A DNA stretch of 64,000 nt from JAJRZX01 sp964407495. GTDB lineage: Bacteria; Desulfobacterota; GWC2-55-46; JADFVP01. Both the position numbers and the translations under genes were made by a program. Each line of letters opens with the position of its first letter. The first letter of the stretch is position 1. The stretch spans positions 7,421 to 71,420 of the forward strand of contig CAYOVP010000003.1 in assembly GCA_964407495.1 (NCBI GenBank). The letters are read 5' to 3'. The notes below the pieces were generated by a model. It was not told where the DNA came from, did no database searches, and saw only the letters and a list, made by a program, of their open reading frames with translations. This document shows, piece after piece, positions 7,700-15,631 of this stretch.

Positions 7700-8426
7700 G
7701 AGGGCAGACGGCAGGGCGCCAGACGAACTCCGTGAAGTGAGGATCACAAGGGGCTTTCTCCATACGGCCGATGGCTCGGCCCTCATCGAGACAGGCCTTA
7801 CAAAGGTACTCTGCACGGCAACCCTCGAGGACAGGGTCCCACCATTTCTCCAGGGCACGGGCCGTGGCTGGCTTACGGCAGAGTATGCCATGCTCCCGCG
7901 GGCGAGCAGGACGCGCATTCGGAGGGAATCTGCAACTGGCCGCGTTGGAGGCAGGACCCACGAGATACAGCGTCTAATAGGCCGGAGCCTGCGTGCCGTC
8001 TGCGACCTCGAGGCCCTTGGCGAGAGGACGGTCATCATAGACTGCGATGTGCTACAGGCCGACGGAGGGACACGGACGGCCTCCATCACAGGTGCCTATA
8101 TAGCGCTCCTCGATACCATGCGCGTCTCCATGGAAATGGGCATAATAGAGCGCATGCCCGTCGTCGAGGCCGTTGCCGCTGTAAGCGTTGGCATAGTGAG
8201 GGGAGAACCCTTGCTCGACCTCACCTATGAAGAGGACTCCAGTGCAGACGTGGACATGAATATCATCATGACCGGCGGCGGAAGGTTCGTGGAGGTCCAG
8301 GGCACAGCCGAGAACAATACCTTCGCACGGAAAGACCTGGATAAACTCCTCGATCTTGCCGAGAGGGGCATAAGCAGCCTCTTCCAGTTGCAGAGGGAGG
8401 CTGGGGCCGAGGCCGCGGGCCCATGA
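7683..8426 (+). CDS. rph: Ribonuclease PH
   Basis: A phosphorolytic 3'-5' exoribonuclease that trims tRNA 3' ends. The 247 residues compare with about 238 in E. coli. The signature stretch GRGWLTAEYAMLPRAS lies near residue 57, the catalytic region ERTVIIDCDVLQADGGTRTA near residue 115, and the C-terminal half carries DLTYEEDSSADVDMN. The start is TTG at 7683, inside the 3' end of the amidase gene. A close rph-rdgB pair is common in bacteria. Here the two genes are separated by about 375 bp that hold a degraded hairpin repeat. Confidence 0.96.
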   Translation: MKNTIKRADGRAPDELREVRITRGFLHTADGSALIETGLTKVLCTATLEDRVPPFLQGTGRGWLTAEYAMLPRASRTRIRRESATGRVGGRTHEIQRLIGRSLRAVCDLEALGERTVIIDCDVLQADGGTRTASITGAYIALLDTMRVSMEMGIIERMPVVEAVAAVSVGIVRGEPLLDLTYEEDSSADVDMNIIMTGGGRFVEVQGTAENNTFARKDLDKLLDLAERGISSLFQLQREAGAEAAGP

Positions 8427-8802
8427 CTTTACCAGGTCGCTTCCTGCCATAACCCCAACTCCACCTAAACCCACCGCCAGATGATAAACTACCAGGAAAA
8501 GCCCGATCCGGATTCTGCCCTGCTTTCCTGGAGCACCTGGAAGGGCCTCCATTTTCAGAACTCTAAGTCTCTGAATATCTTTGGGAGAGATAACCGCGCT
8601 CTTTATTCCCCCGCTATCTTTATTCATGAAAGAATTTTTCAGAGGTTTGCCAGAAAGGCCGCCCCTCGTGAGAGGTCGCCGCGAGGTCTGTCCAGAGAGG
8701 TCCTGAGGCAGAGCCAGTTCTACCTGTTTCACCTCTCTTGGAATATGAAGAGTGGTACCAACGGGCAGGAGGAGAGGAAAGGACAAGGTAAAAGTATTAC
8801 GT
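8427..8802. repeat. rph-rdgB spacer with a degraded copy of the multi-hairpin repeat
   Basis: Between 8549 and 8648 three blocks, CCATTTTCAG, AACCGCGCT and TTCAGAGGTT, occur in the same order and with almost the same spacing (43 and 47 bp against 45 and 47) as in the five-hairpin region at 32737-32882. The stems here are imperfect, so this looks like an older copy. No convincing gene is present in this spacer. Confidence 0.55.
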
Positions 8803-9426
8803 ATGAAAAAAATACTCCTTGCAACAAGGAACAGAAAGAAGATAGAAGAGTTTCGGGCCATGTTCGAGGACATCGGACTCGAGGTCCTCTCCATAGAGGA
8901 CTTCCCCGGTCTTTCATGCCCGCCTGAAGATGGGTCCACCTTTGCCGAGAACGCCATCATAAAGGCGCGGTACGTTGCACTTGAGACAGGCATACCAGCG
9001 CTTGCCGATGACTCTGGCCTCGTGGTAGAGGCCCTTGGCGGGCGCCCTGGTATCTACTCGGCGAGGTATGCGGGAGAGGGGGCAACCGATAGGGAGAACA
9101 TAGAGAAACTACTCCACGAGATGCGAGACCTCGAGGAGGGCCGGAGGACTGCGCGCTTTGTCTGCGTACTTGCCTTTGTAGACCCCGCCAGTGGAAGGGA
9201 ATGGACCTTTACAGGTACGCTCCAGGGCAGGATTACGAGGCGCCCGCAGGGCCAGGGCGGCTTTGGCTATGACCCTGTCTTCTTCATACCTGAGAAGGGC
9301 TGCACAGCGGCCCAGGTCTCCATGGATGAAAAGAACGCCATAAGCCACAGGGGAAGGGCGCTCCGCGAGTTCAGGAGGTGGCTGATCGAGGGTGGCCGAG
9401 GTGAGGCTACAGAAGGAAGGAAGTAG
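8803..9426 (+). CDS. rdgB: RdgB/HAM1 family XTP/dITP diphosphatase
   Basis: Hydrolyses non-canonical purine triphosphates (XTP, ITP, dITP) to monophosphates, which keeps them out of DNA and RNA. The 207 residues begin MKKILLATRNRKKIEEF, carry PALADDSGLVVEALGG and GIYSARYAG near residues 67-90, and GFGYDPVFF near residue 155, all family hallmarks. The ATG at 8803 matches the family start. An ATG at 8752 would add 17 residues that do not fit. No strong ribosome binding site is seen, only a purine-rich GGTAAAAG. Confidence 0.95.
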   Translation: MKKILLATRNRKKIEEFRAMFEDIGLEVLSIEDFPGLSCPPEDGSTFAENAIIKARYVALETGIPALADDSGLVVEALGGRPGIYSARYAGEGATDRENIEKLLHEMRDLEEGRRTARFVCVLAFVDPASGREWTFTGTLQGRITRRPQGQGGFGYDPVFFIPEKGCTAAQVSMDEKNAISHRGRALREFRRWLIEGGRGEATEGRK

Positions 9427-9593
9427 GGTATGAGCCGGCAGGTGCCCAGACGGGGGCTCTTTTCAGAACAAGGGGCCCACCAAAAAAATACTTCGCTTCA
9501 CATACGCCCAGTTTAAGGCTAAAATAAACCATATCCCACTGCCGGGACGAACGCCCCACTGGCGCCTTTGCCGGGGCTCAAGGTAGAGGCGTT

Positions 9594-9637
9594 CCCCGTC
9601 GAAGAAAAAGGGAGTCCTTTTTCTTCGAACCACGGGG
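9594..9637. other. Long perfect hairpin in the citrate synthase leader
   Basis: Stem ccccgt-cgaagaaaaagg, loop gagt, then cctttttcttcg-(aacc)-acgggg. The inner 12 bp are perfect and the outer 6 bp are separated by a one-sided 4-nt bulge. Further gaacgcc/ggcgttc repeats lie on both sides, so the 270-bp region before the citrate synthase gene is highly structured. No T-run follows, so it is not an obvious terminator. Its function is unknown. Confidence 0.7.
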
Positions 9638-9735
9638 CAGGAGTGTCTCTTGGGATAGGCGTTCTCTTTGTCACGGCGCCTGGCGCGTAGCAGGCCATGG
9701 GTCAGGCGCTCTTACGAAAAACAAGGGAGGTCATG

Positions 9736-10917
9736 ATGGAAGAGAGAGAGATGGAGGTTGTGCCCGGCCTCGAGGGCATACCAGCGGCCAACTCGGCCAT
9801 CAGTTTCATCGACGGCCATGCCGGTGTGCTCGAGTACCGCGGTATTCCCATCGAGGAACTTACAGAGAAGAGCACCTTCCTCGAGGTGGCCTACATGCTC
9901 ATCTTCGAAGATCTGCCCACCATGGAAGAGTTCAGGAGGTTTCGCGACCACATTACACACCATACGCGGCTCAAGTACAAGATACTTCGTATGATGGAGG
10001 TCCTGCCCGAGGCGGGTCACCCCATGGACTATCTCCAGTCCGTTGTCTCGGCCATGGGAATGTACTACCCGGCGCGCGACACCCTCGACCCGGAGGTCAG
10101 GTACTGGTCGTGCGTGCGTCTCGTGGCAAAGATGCCTACAATCGTGGCGGCCTGCCACAGGATGCGCCAGGGAGACGCGCCCATACTGCCTCGAAACGAC
10201 CTCGGCTTTGCCGCCAACTTTTACTACATGCTCTTCGAGAAAGAGCCCTCGCCGCTCGTGGAAAAGGTCCTCGACGTAATACTCATGCTCCATGCCGACC
10301 ACACCATGAACGCCTCCACCTTCAGCGCCCGCGTCGTGGGATCTACCCTTGCCGACCCCTATACAATAGTCTCATCAGCCATAGGGACGCTCTCGGGGCC
10401 ACTGCACGGTGGGGCCAACGAGCGTGTCCTCGACATGATAGAGGAGATCGGCGACGTGAGCAGGGTGGAGGCCTATGTGGATGAGAAGATAGCAAAGAAA
10501 GAGAAGATCATGGGCATAGGGCACAGGGTCTACAAGACCGCAGATCCCAGGGGCAAGATTCTCAAGGCATACATGATGAGGCTCCGCGACGAGGGTCAGT
10601 GCTCTGTTGACCCGGCCGTGGTGGAGATCTCCGAGGCCCTCGAGAAGGCCGTGGCCAAGCGCCTCGGTCCAAAGGGCCTCTGGCCCAATATCGACTTCTA
10701 CTCGGGTGTGGTCTTCAGGGCCCTTGGCATGGAGCCGGAACTCTTCACGCCCCTCTTTGCCATGGGCCGCGTGGCGGGCTGGCTCGCTCACTGGATGGAG
10801 CAACTCAAGACCAACCGCATCTACAGGCCCGTGCAGAATTACATAGGCCTCAGACAGAGGCATTACGTGCCTCTGGAACTCCGTGAAAAGGCCGCTGCCG
10901 GGAAGGGTGCTTCCTGA
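9736..10917 (+). CDS. gltA: Citrate synthase
   Basis: Condenses acetyl-CoA with oxaloacetate at the entry to the TCA cycle. Catalytic regions are visible: HADHTMNASTFSARVV, SGPLHGGANERV with the first catalytic His, GIGHRVYKTADPRGK with the second, and NIDFYSGVVFRALG with the catalytic Asp. About 393 residues is the shorter Gram-positive/archaeal-type (type I) length. The ATG at 9736 has GGGAGG five bases upstream. ATGs at 9733 and 9697 are in frame and possible. A structured leader with a long hairpin precedes it, and the ChaN-like lipoprotein gene follows with 1 bp between stop and start. Confidence 0.95.
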   Translation: MEEREMEVVPGLEGIPAANSAISFIDGHAGVLEYRGIPIEELTEKSTFLEVAYMLIFEDLPTMEEFRRFRDHITHHTRLKYKILRMMEVLPEAGHPMDYLQSVVSAMGMYYPARDTLDPEVRYWSCVRLVAKMPTIVAACHRMRQGDAPILPRNDLGFAANFYYMLFEKEPSPLVEKVLDVILMLHADHTMNASTFSARVVGSTLADPYTIVSSAIGTLSGPLHGGANERVLDMIEEIGDVSRVEAYVDEKIAKKEKIMGIGHRVYKTADPRGKILKAYMMRLRDEGQCSVDPAVVEISEALEKAVAKRLGPKGLWPNIDFYSGVVFRALGMEPELFTPLFAMGRVAGWLAHWMEQLKTNRIYRPVQNYIGLRQRHYVPLELREKAAAGKGAS

Positions 10918-10918
10918 T

Positions 10919-11770
10919 ATGAGAAGACCCCCGGCCTGCCGCACTCTGGCGGTTATCATCCTCCTATTGGTCTTTTTCGTGAGCGGCGGCTGTGTGGCCC
11001 AGAGGGCCCTTAGGCTGAGAGACGGCGCCGAGGTGCCTATTGCGCAGATGGAGCGCGACCTTCGTGGTGTGCGCCTTGTCTTTGTGGGCGAGTTTCACAA
11101 GAAACTCGCCCACCACAGGATGCAACTCGGCGTAATAAAGGCCCTCCATGCCGCTGGTGTAAAACTCGCCATAGGCATTGAGATGTTTTCCGCGGACAAC
11201 CAGGACGTCCTCGACCGCTGGGTGGCCGGAAAGATGAGCGAGAGGGCCTTCCGAAGGGCCTATTACCGCAACTGGAACATATCCTGGTACAAGTACCGCG
11301 GCATATTCATATACGCCAGGAAGCACAAGATACCCCTTGTGGGCCTGAACCTCCCCAAGAAGATAACACACAAACTATTTACAGGCGGGACAAAGTCGCT
11401 CTCTCCCGAAGACCGGAAGAAGATAGGCGACATTACTTGTGATGTGGATTTGGAGTATGAGAAGATGATACGCGATGCCATGGGTCAGCACTCTCACATG
11501 AAGGACGCAGAGTTCCTGGACTTCTGCCGGGTGCAGATGGCCTGGGACACATACATGGCCTCGCGTATAGTGGATTATCTCGTTGCCAATCCCGGGCGTG
11601 TCATGGTGGTGCTCGCCGGGAGCGGCCATGCCTGGAAGCGTGGTATCCCGCGCAAGGTACGCGCCGCGGCACGCCTCGAGAATATAGTCATACTACCCGA
11701 GGTGGTCGGCGAGTTCGACAGGCGTGACGTGGGGTTTGGAGACACGGATTATCTTCTCCTGGCACGATGA
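10919..11770 (+). CDS. ChaN-like (haem-binding uptake protein family) lipoprotein
   Basis: A 283-residue protein with a basic N-terminus, a hydrophobic stretch and a lipobox-like VSGGC near residue 27, so it is probably an outer- or inner-membrane lipoprotein. The motif LVFVGEFHKKLAHHRMQ and later VVLAGSGHAWKRGIP match the ChaN/Cofac_haem_bdg family, in which conserved His and Glu residues form a pocket. In Campylobacter ChaN binds haem. Here the ligand is unknown. The ATG overlaps the region right after the gltA stop and is preceded by GGAAGGG, so it is likely co-transcribed with gltA. Confidence 0.85.
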   Translation: MRRPPACRTLAVIILLLVFFVSGGCVAQRALRLRDGAEVPIAQMERDLRGVRLVFVGEFHKKLAHHRMQLGVIKALHAAGVKLAIGIEMFSADNQDVLDRWVAGKMSERAFRRAYYRNWNISWYKYRGIFIYARKHKIPLVGLNLPKKITHKLFTGGTKSLSPEDRKKIGDITCDVDLEYEKMIRDAMGQHSHMKDAEFLDFCRVQMAWDTYMASRIVDYLVANPGRVMVVLAGSGHAWKRGIPRKVRAAARLENIVILPEVVGEFDRRDVGFGDTDYLLLAR

Positions 11771-11937
11771 AGCGGCAGGGGCGCGCGTAGAGGTACTTCC
11801 AAGAGGGGCCTGCCTGCTTGAGTTCGAGAGGTATTAAGGATGGGTAGGGGGGCTTGCGGGCAGAAAAAAGGGCTCTCTCTGGGCGATCATTGTAGCATGG
11901 TTTTTTCGGACCCCGCCAGGGCCCGAAGGCCCCAGGC

Positions 11938-13038
11938 CTACTTCTGGTTGGCGGCGAATATGAGTTCAAACTCGCCGGCGACCTCCCTGAAGGCCTTGTA
12001 AATCTCCGGGTCAAAACCGTGGCTCTCCGACCTGTCCATGATGGAGAGCGACTTTTCGTGGTCATAGGGCGGCTTGTAGGGCCTCTTGCTCCGAAGCGCA
12101 TCATACATGTCCACAAGATGTACTATGCGCCCGCTGACCGGTATCTCAGTCTTGGTCCGTCCCGTAGGGTACCCGCTCCCGTCCCAGCGTTCGTGGTGGT
12201 TGAGGGCAATGTCCATCGCGGTCTTGAGGACAACGGGGCCAGGGTTGTGAAGGATGTTGGCCCCTATCTCACAGTGCCTCTTCATTACGGAATACTCGGT
12301 ATTCGTAAACTTGCCTGCCTTTAGCAGCACGTTGTCAGGTATGCCTATCTTGCCCACGTCGTGCATGGGGCTTGCCCTGTATATGGCCTCCACCTCCTCA
12401 CTGTCGAGCCCCAACTTCTTCGAGAGCAACCGGGCATAGAGGCTTATCCTCCTGATATGCGCGCCTGTCTCCTTGTCGCGGTACTCGGCGGCGAGGGTGA
12501 GCCGCGCAACGGTCTCAAGATAACTGCTCCTTATCTGCTCATAGGCCTCCTCAAGTTCGAGTGTCCTCGTCTTCATCTCGTGTTCAATGGCCTTTCTGCT
12601 CTCAATGAGGTAGTTCTCATACTTTCTCACCTTGAGTAGGTTTCGCACACGAAGACAGAGTTCGGTCTGGTCAACCGGCTTGTTGAGAAAATCGTCTGCC
12701 CCGGCCTCCAGGCCCTTGAGCCTCGATTCCTTGTCCTGGAGGGTAGTTACGATTATTACCGGCGTGTACATGGTGCGAGGGTCGCTCTTCAGATGCCGCG
12801 TGAGTTCAAAACCATTCATCCCCGGCATGACGACATCGGTGATGACAAGGTCTGGTTCTACTCGGAAAGACTCCTGCACAGCCTCCAGACCGTCCTCTAC
12901 CGTAAGGGTCTCGTACCCCATCTCCTCGAGAAAATCCCTGAAGACCTCGCGAAAGAATACATCATCGTCTGCAACGAGTACGAGAGACCCGCTCGCGTCT
13001 GAGATGACTTGCGGGATATCCTGTTTTTTTCTGTTCAT
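11938..13038 (-). CDS. Response regulator with HD-GYP cyclic-di-GMP phosphodiesterase domain (RpfG-like)
   Basis: A receiver domain (about residues 20-140) with the acidic pair ADDD, phospho-acceptor Asp in LVITDVVMPGMNG and Lys in FLNKPVD. A coiled linker and an HD-GYP domain follow (about 180-355) with the metal-binding MHDVGKIGIPD and the GYP loop HHERWDGSGYP. Such proteins degrade cyclic-di-GMP when phosphorylated and control motility or biofilm. The ATG at 13038 has AGGAGAAGG upstream. An in-frame ATG at 13074 is possible. No partner histidine kinase is in the window. Confidence 0.93.
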   Translation of the reverse strand: MNRKKQDIPQVISDASGSLVLVADDDVFFREVFRDFLEEMGYETLTVEDGLEAVQESFRVEPDLVITDVVMPGMNGFELTRHLKSDPRTMYTPVIIVTTLQDKESRLKGLEAGADDFLNKPVDQTELCLRVRNLLKVRKYENYLIESRKAIEHEMKTRTLELEEAYEQIRSSYLETVARLTLAAEYRDKETGAHIRRISLYARLLSKKLGLDSEEVEAIYRASPMHDVGKIGIPDNVLLKAGKFTNTEYSVMKRHCEIGANILHNPGPVVLKTAMDIALNHHERWDGSGYPTGRTKTEIPVSGRIVHLVDMYDALRSKRPYKPPYDHEKSLSIMDRSESHGFDPEIYKAFREVAGEFELIFAANQK

Positions 13039-13593
13039 AGCCTTCTCCTCGATGAACTCCTTCTCTCTGTTCATCCGGTTAAGGATAAAACATCGGCGCC
13101 ATGCAGTAAAGATTTTTTATCATCTTGAAGGAGGTTTCACGATGATCTGCAGGGGCTTGGTCTGCAGTTATTCTTTTACGTAGGATAGGTGCGGCCTGCC
13201 GACCGAACTCAATGATGTGAACCGCCTCCGGGGCCATGCAAAAAAAAGGATTTAATGGAGGCTGATAGGGTATGCGGTGTCTCTATGTCTGTTTATCGGC
13301 AGTGATGGTCCGCGTTATAGGCAAGATGAAGCGGACCGTGGAGTTGGGGGCAGAAGAGTGGGTATGGTTCTCTGCGTGTGGTGCTCTCGATGCCCTTCCC
13401 ATTCTTTAGCACCGCCCTTATTATCCTCTTTTTTGATCTTCTCCCGATGTGACCCTGGTAACTGACACAAGTTCTTTCCTGGAGTATGTTTTTCTGTGGA
13501 AGACCCTTGACATGAGAGAGGCGATTTACTATTATTAGCGGGATTTGAGCCCTTGGGTCGCGATTTACACCGTGGCGGCGCACTTACCTGGAG
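13039..13593. promoter_or_regulatory. Divergent intergenic region; strong promoter for the M23 gene; possible 13-codon leader ORF
   Basis: The best sigma-70 promoter in the window lies here: TTGACA at 13507-13512, exactly 17 bp, TATTAT at 13530-13535. It points to the peptidase gene. At 13142-13183 a 13-codon ORF (MICRGLVCSYSFT) has an almost perfect ribosome binding site, AAGGAGG. Nothing downstream shows what it would do. Otherwise the 550 bp hold no gene I can support. Confidence 0.6.
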
Positions 13594-14853
13594 ATGCCCT
13601 TGAAGAGGCTTGTGAAAAAAACTTACCGAGGCCACGTCCTCGCTACCCTTGTCATAGGTATATTCGTAATCACAGGTCTGATCTTCATATACAGCCCCGA
13701 TGCCTCCTCCAACAAGGACATGGGGCAGACCCCTCCGCCCCAAAACCAACCCCAGAGACACGACATAGAGATATCGTCCTCAGACACCTTTTACGGCGTC
13801 ATGAGGGGCTTTGATATCAGCCCTCAGGAGATAAAGAAGATAACAAGGGCTGCAAGACCCTTTTACAACCTATCCAGGCTCCGCCGGGGCTCGGTTGTAA
13901 GCGTCTTCACCCTTGATGGGAAGATCAGAAAAATCCTCTTCAAGATGGACCCCTACGATGAACTCGTCATCACGCCCGACCCTGAGGCAAAGTACGGATT
14001 TACTGTTGCAAGGCAGGCACTGCCCCGGGAGGTGAGGCTCAGGAAGGCTACCGGCGTAATCAACACCTCGCTTTACCGCGCGGCCCTGGACGCGGGCCTC
14101 TCACCCTCTGTCATTCTCACCCTCTCTGACATCTTTGCCTGGGACGTGGACTTTTCCACTGATATGAGGCAGGGCGATACCTTCAAGGTCCTCTATGAAG
14201 AGATATACGTAGACGGCAAGTTCGTGGAGAACGGCGCTGTCGTGGGGGCTGAACTCACGAGTAGCGGCAGGAACTACAAAGCCATATATTACAAGGACAG
14301 CAAGGGCAGGGCCGGTTACTACGACCTTCAGGGCCGGTCTCTCAGAAGGATGCTCCTGCGCTCGCCCCTCCGCTACCGGCGTATAAGCAGTTACTTCACG
14401 GAGCGCCGATACCACCCCATACTCAAGAAGTACAGGCCCCATCATGGCATAGACTATGCCGCGCCCAGGGGCACGCCTGTTGATGCCGCAGGCTCTGGGA
14501 GGGTAACCTTTGCAGGGTGGAAGCGTGGCTATGGAAGATTCATAACCATTAAGCACAGTAATGGATATTCTACTGGATACGGCCACCTCTCACGGATAAG
14601 AAAGGGCATACGCCGCGGTGTACATGTCGAGCAGGGCGAGGTAATAGGCTACGTTGGCTCGAGCGGGCTGTCCACGGGCCCCCACCTCCACTACGAGGTC
14701 CGTAAGGGTAGAAAACTCATCAACCCCCTCCGCATACGCGGCAACCCCCTGAAGGCTGTATCCGGTGCAGATCGCGCGGCCTTTGTCCTCGTAAAGAACG
14801 AAGTCCTGAAAAGACTCTCCTCAGAAGAGCCCATAATCTCGGTAAAGAGATAG
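13594..14853 (+). CDS. M23 (LytM) family metallopeptidase, membrane-anchored cell wall endopeptidase
   Basis: One N-terminal transmembrane helix (about 14-33), then a periplasmic region with OapA/Csd3-like folds (about 55-290) and a C-terminal LytM domain (about 285-390). The zinc site is visible as HHGIDYAAP (HxxxD) and GPHLHYEV (HxH). It is expected to cut peptide cross-links in peptidoglycan, as MepM does. The 419 residues and domain order resemble MepM/YebA. The ATG at 13594 directly touches a GGAG. A TTG two codons later would have better spacing, so the first residues are uncertain. Confidence 0.92.
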   Translation: MPLKRLVKKTYRGHVLATLVIGIFVITGLIFIYSPDASSNKDMGQTPPPQNQPQRHDIEISSSDTFYGVMRGFDISPQEIKKITRAARPFYNLSRLRRGSVVSVFTLDGKIRKILFKMDPYDELVITPDPEAKYGFTVARQALPREVRLRKATGVINTSLYRAALDAGLSPSVILTLSDIFAWDVDFSTDMRQGDTFKVLYEEIYVDGKFVENGAVVGAELTSSGRNYKAIYYKDSKGRAGYYDLQGRSLRRMLLRSPLRYRRISSYFTERRYHPILKKYRPHHGIDYAAPRGTPVDAAGSGRVTFAGWKRGYGRFITIKHSNGYSTGYGHLSRIRKGIRRGVHVEQGEVIGYVGSSGLSTGPHLHYEVRKGRKLINPLRIRGNPLKAVSGADRAAFVLVKNEVLKRLSSEEPIISVKR

Positions 14854-15033
14854 GACACCGGGCTGATCCCCCTTTTTTCCCTTCTCCCCTTGCGGTATGC
14901 CTTAGTTGCCGCTGGCACTGGTTCTGTCTGGCCTGTTTTCTTTTTTCCAAGATAAGTAAGAGATTTCTTATGGGTTGTTTTTTTACTTCTGCCCTGGTCC
15001 GGTCTCCTCTTGCACCTTTTTTCCGTTATCTCC
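14854..15033 (+). repeat. Spacer with a degenerate copy of the dispersed hairpin element (copy 4, about 14908-14960)
   Basis: The stretch gccgctggcactggttctgtctggcc, then gttttcttttttccaa and gataagtaag, is an eroded version of copy 3: same order, with the stem no longer paired. No gene is seen between the M23 gene and the riboswitch promoter. Confidence 0.55.
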
Positions 15034-15061
15034 TTGACAACTCGGCCTCAACAGGTAGAAT
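15034..15061 (+). promoter_or_regulatory. Promoter of the cobalamin uptake operon
   Basis: TTGACA at 15034-15039, a 16-bp spacer and TAGAAT at 15056-15061. It lies just upstream of the first cobalamin riboswitch, so the transcript would begin about 10 nt before the riboswitch P1 stem. Confidence 0.65.
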
Positions 15062-15070
15062 AGGATATCC

Positions 15071-15240
15071 ATAGTCACAGGCGGCCCCATGGGGCCTTAA
15101 TAGGGAAGTACGGTGCAAGACCGTCGCGGACCCGCCGCTGTAACCGGGGACAAAAGCCGCATATGTGCCACTGTTCTCTTCATGGGAACGGGAAGGCGCG
15201 GCGAGTAGGATGATCCGGGAGCCAGAAGACCTGCCAGTGA
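15071..15240 (+). promoter_or_regulatory. Cobalamin riboswitch 1
   Basis: All hallmarks of the adenosylcobalamin-type riboswitch are present in order: ttaatagggaa, acggtgcaagaccgt, cgccgctgtaaccgggg, the B12-box-like gccactg with its supporting stem, and the 3' conserved gagccagaagacctgcc. It is followed 70 nt later by an intrinsic terminator, which points to control by premature termination when cobalamin is bound. Confidence 0.95.
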
Positions 15241-15309
15241 TCTGCTAAGTTTTTTCGTCCCTCGTGGAAAGGGGGGTGGAATCATGCCTGGAGGATGAAA
15301 AACGGCATC

Positions 15310-15344
15310 CCCGGACTCCTGTTGCAAGGGGTCCGGGTTTTTTT
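15310..15344 (+). terminator. Intrinsic terminator between the two cobalamin riboswitches
   Basis: A 10-bp GC-rich stem (cccggactcc with ggggtccggg, one G-T pair), an 8-nt loop and a run of seven T. It lies downstream of riboswitch 1 and upstream of riboswitch 2, so the first riboswitch can end transcription before the second is made. Confidence 0.9.
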
Positions 15345-15439
15345 GTCTCATCAAGGTGGACCACTGGCAGAAAGGAGGTGTTGGCGACTGCGCGGGAGTG
15401 GCGCAGGCAGAGGAAAACAGGCCATAGATAATCAATCGT

Positions 15440-15583
15440 CATGGTGCAAGGGAAGGGGGTGAGAGGCCCCCGCCGCCCCGCGACTGTAACCGGGTACGAA
15501 GGCCGCAGGCATGCCACTGTCTCCAGGGAGATGGGAAGGTGTGGCCAGTAGGATGATCCGGGAGCCAGGAGACCTGAGCCATG
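15440..15583 (+). promoter_or_regulatory. Cobalamin riboswitch 2
   Basis: A second complete cobalamin riboswitch: aagggaagggggtgagaggcc, ccgcgactgtaaccggg, gccactgtctcc, and gagccaggagacctgagcc. The P1 stem pairs catgg (15440) with ccatg (15579-15583). It ends about 50 nt before the btuB GTG start. The short gap holds a gcccc/ggggc hairpin next to the ribosome binding site, which suggests control of translation initiation rather than termination. Confidence 0.93.
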
Positions 15584-15631
15584 TCCTCATATCGCTTCGA
15601 GCCCCGAGGGGGGCGGAAAGGAGACCAGAAC

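Noticed and set aside
6962..8089. 375-codon leftward ORF
   Set aside because: It is antisense to the amidase and rph genes and has no recognisable features.
15581..15631. ATG start of btuB at 15581
   Set aside because: It lies within the P1 stem of riboswitch 2 and the signal peptide begins at the GTG at 15632.
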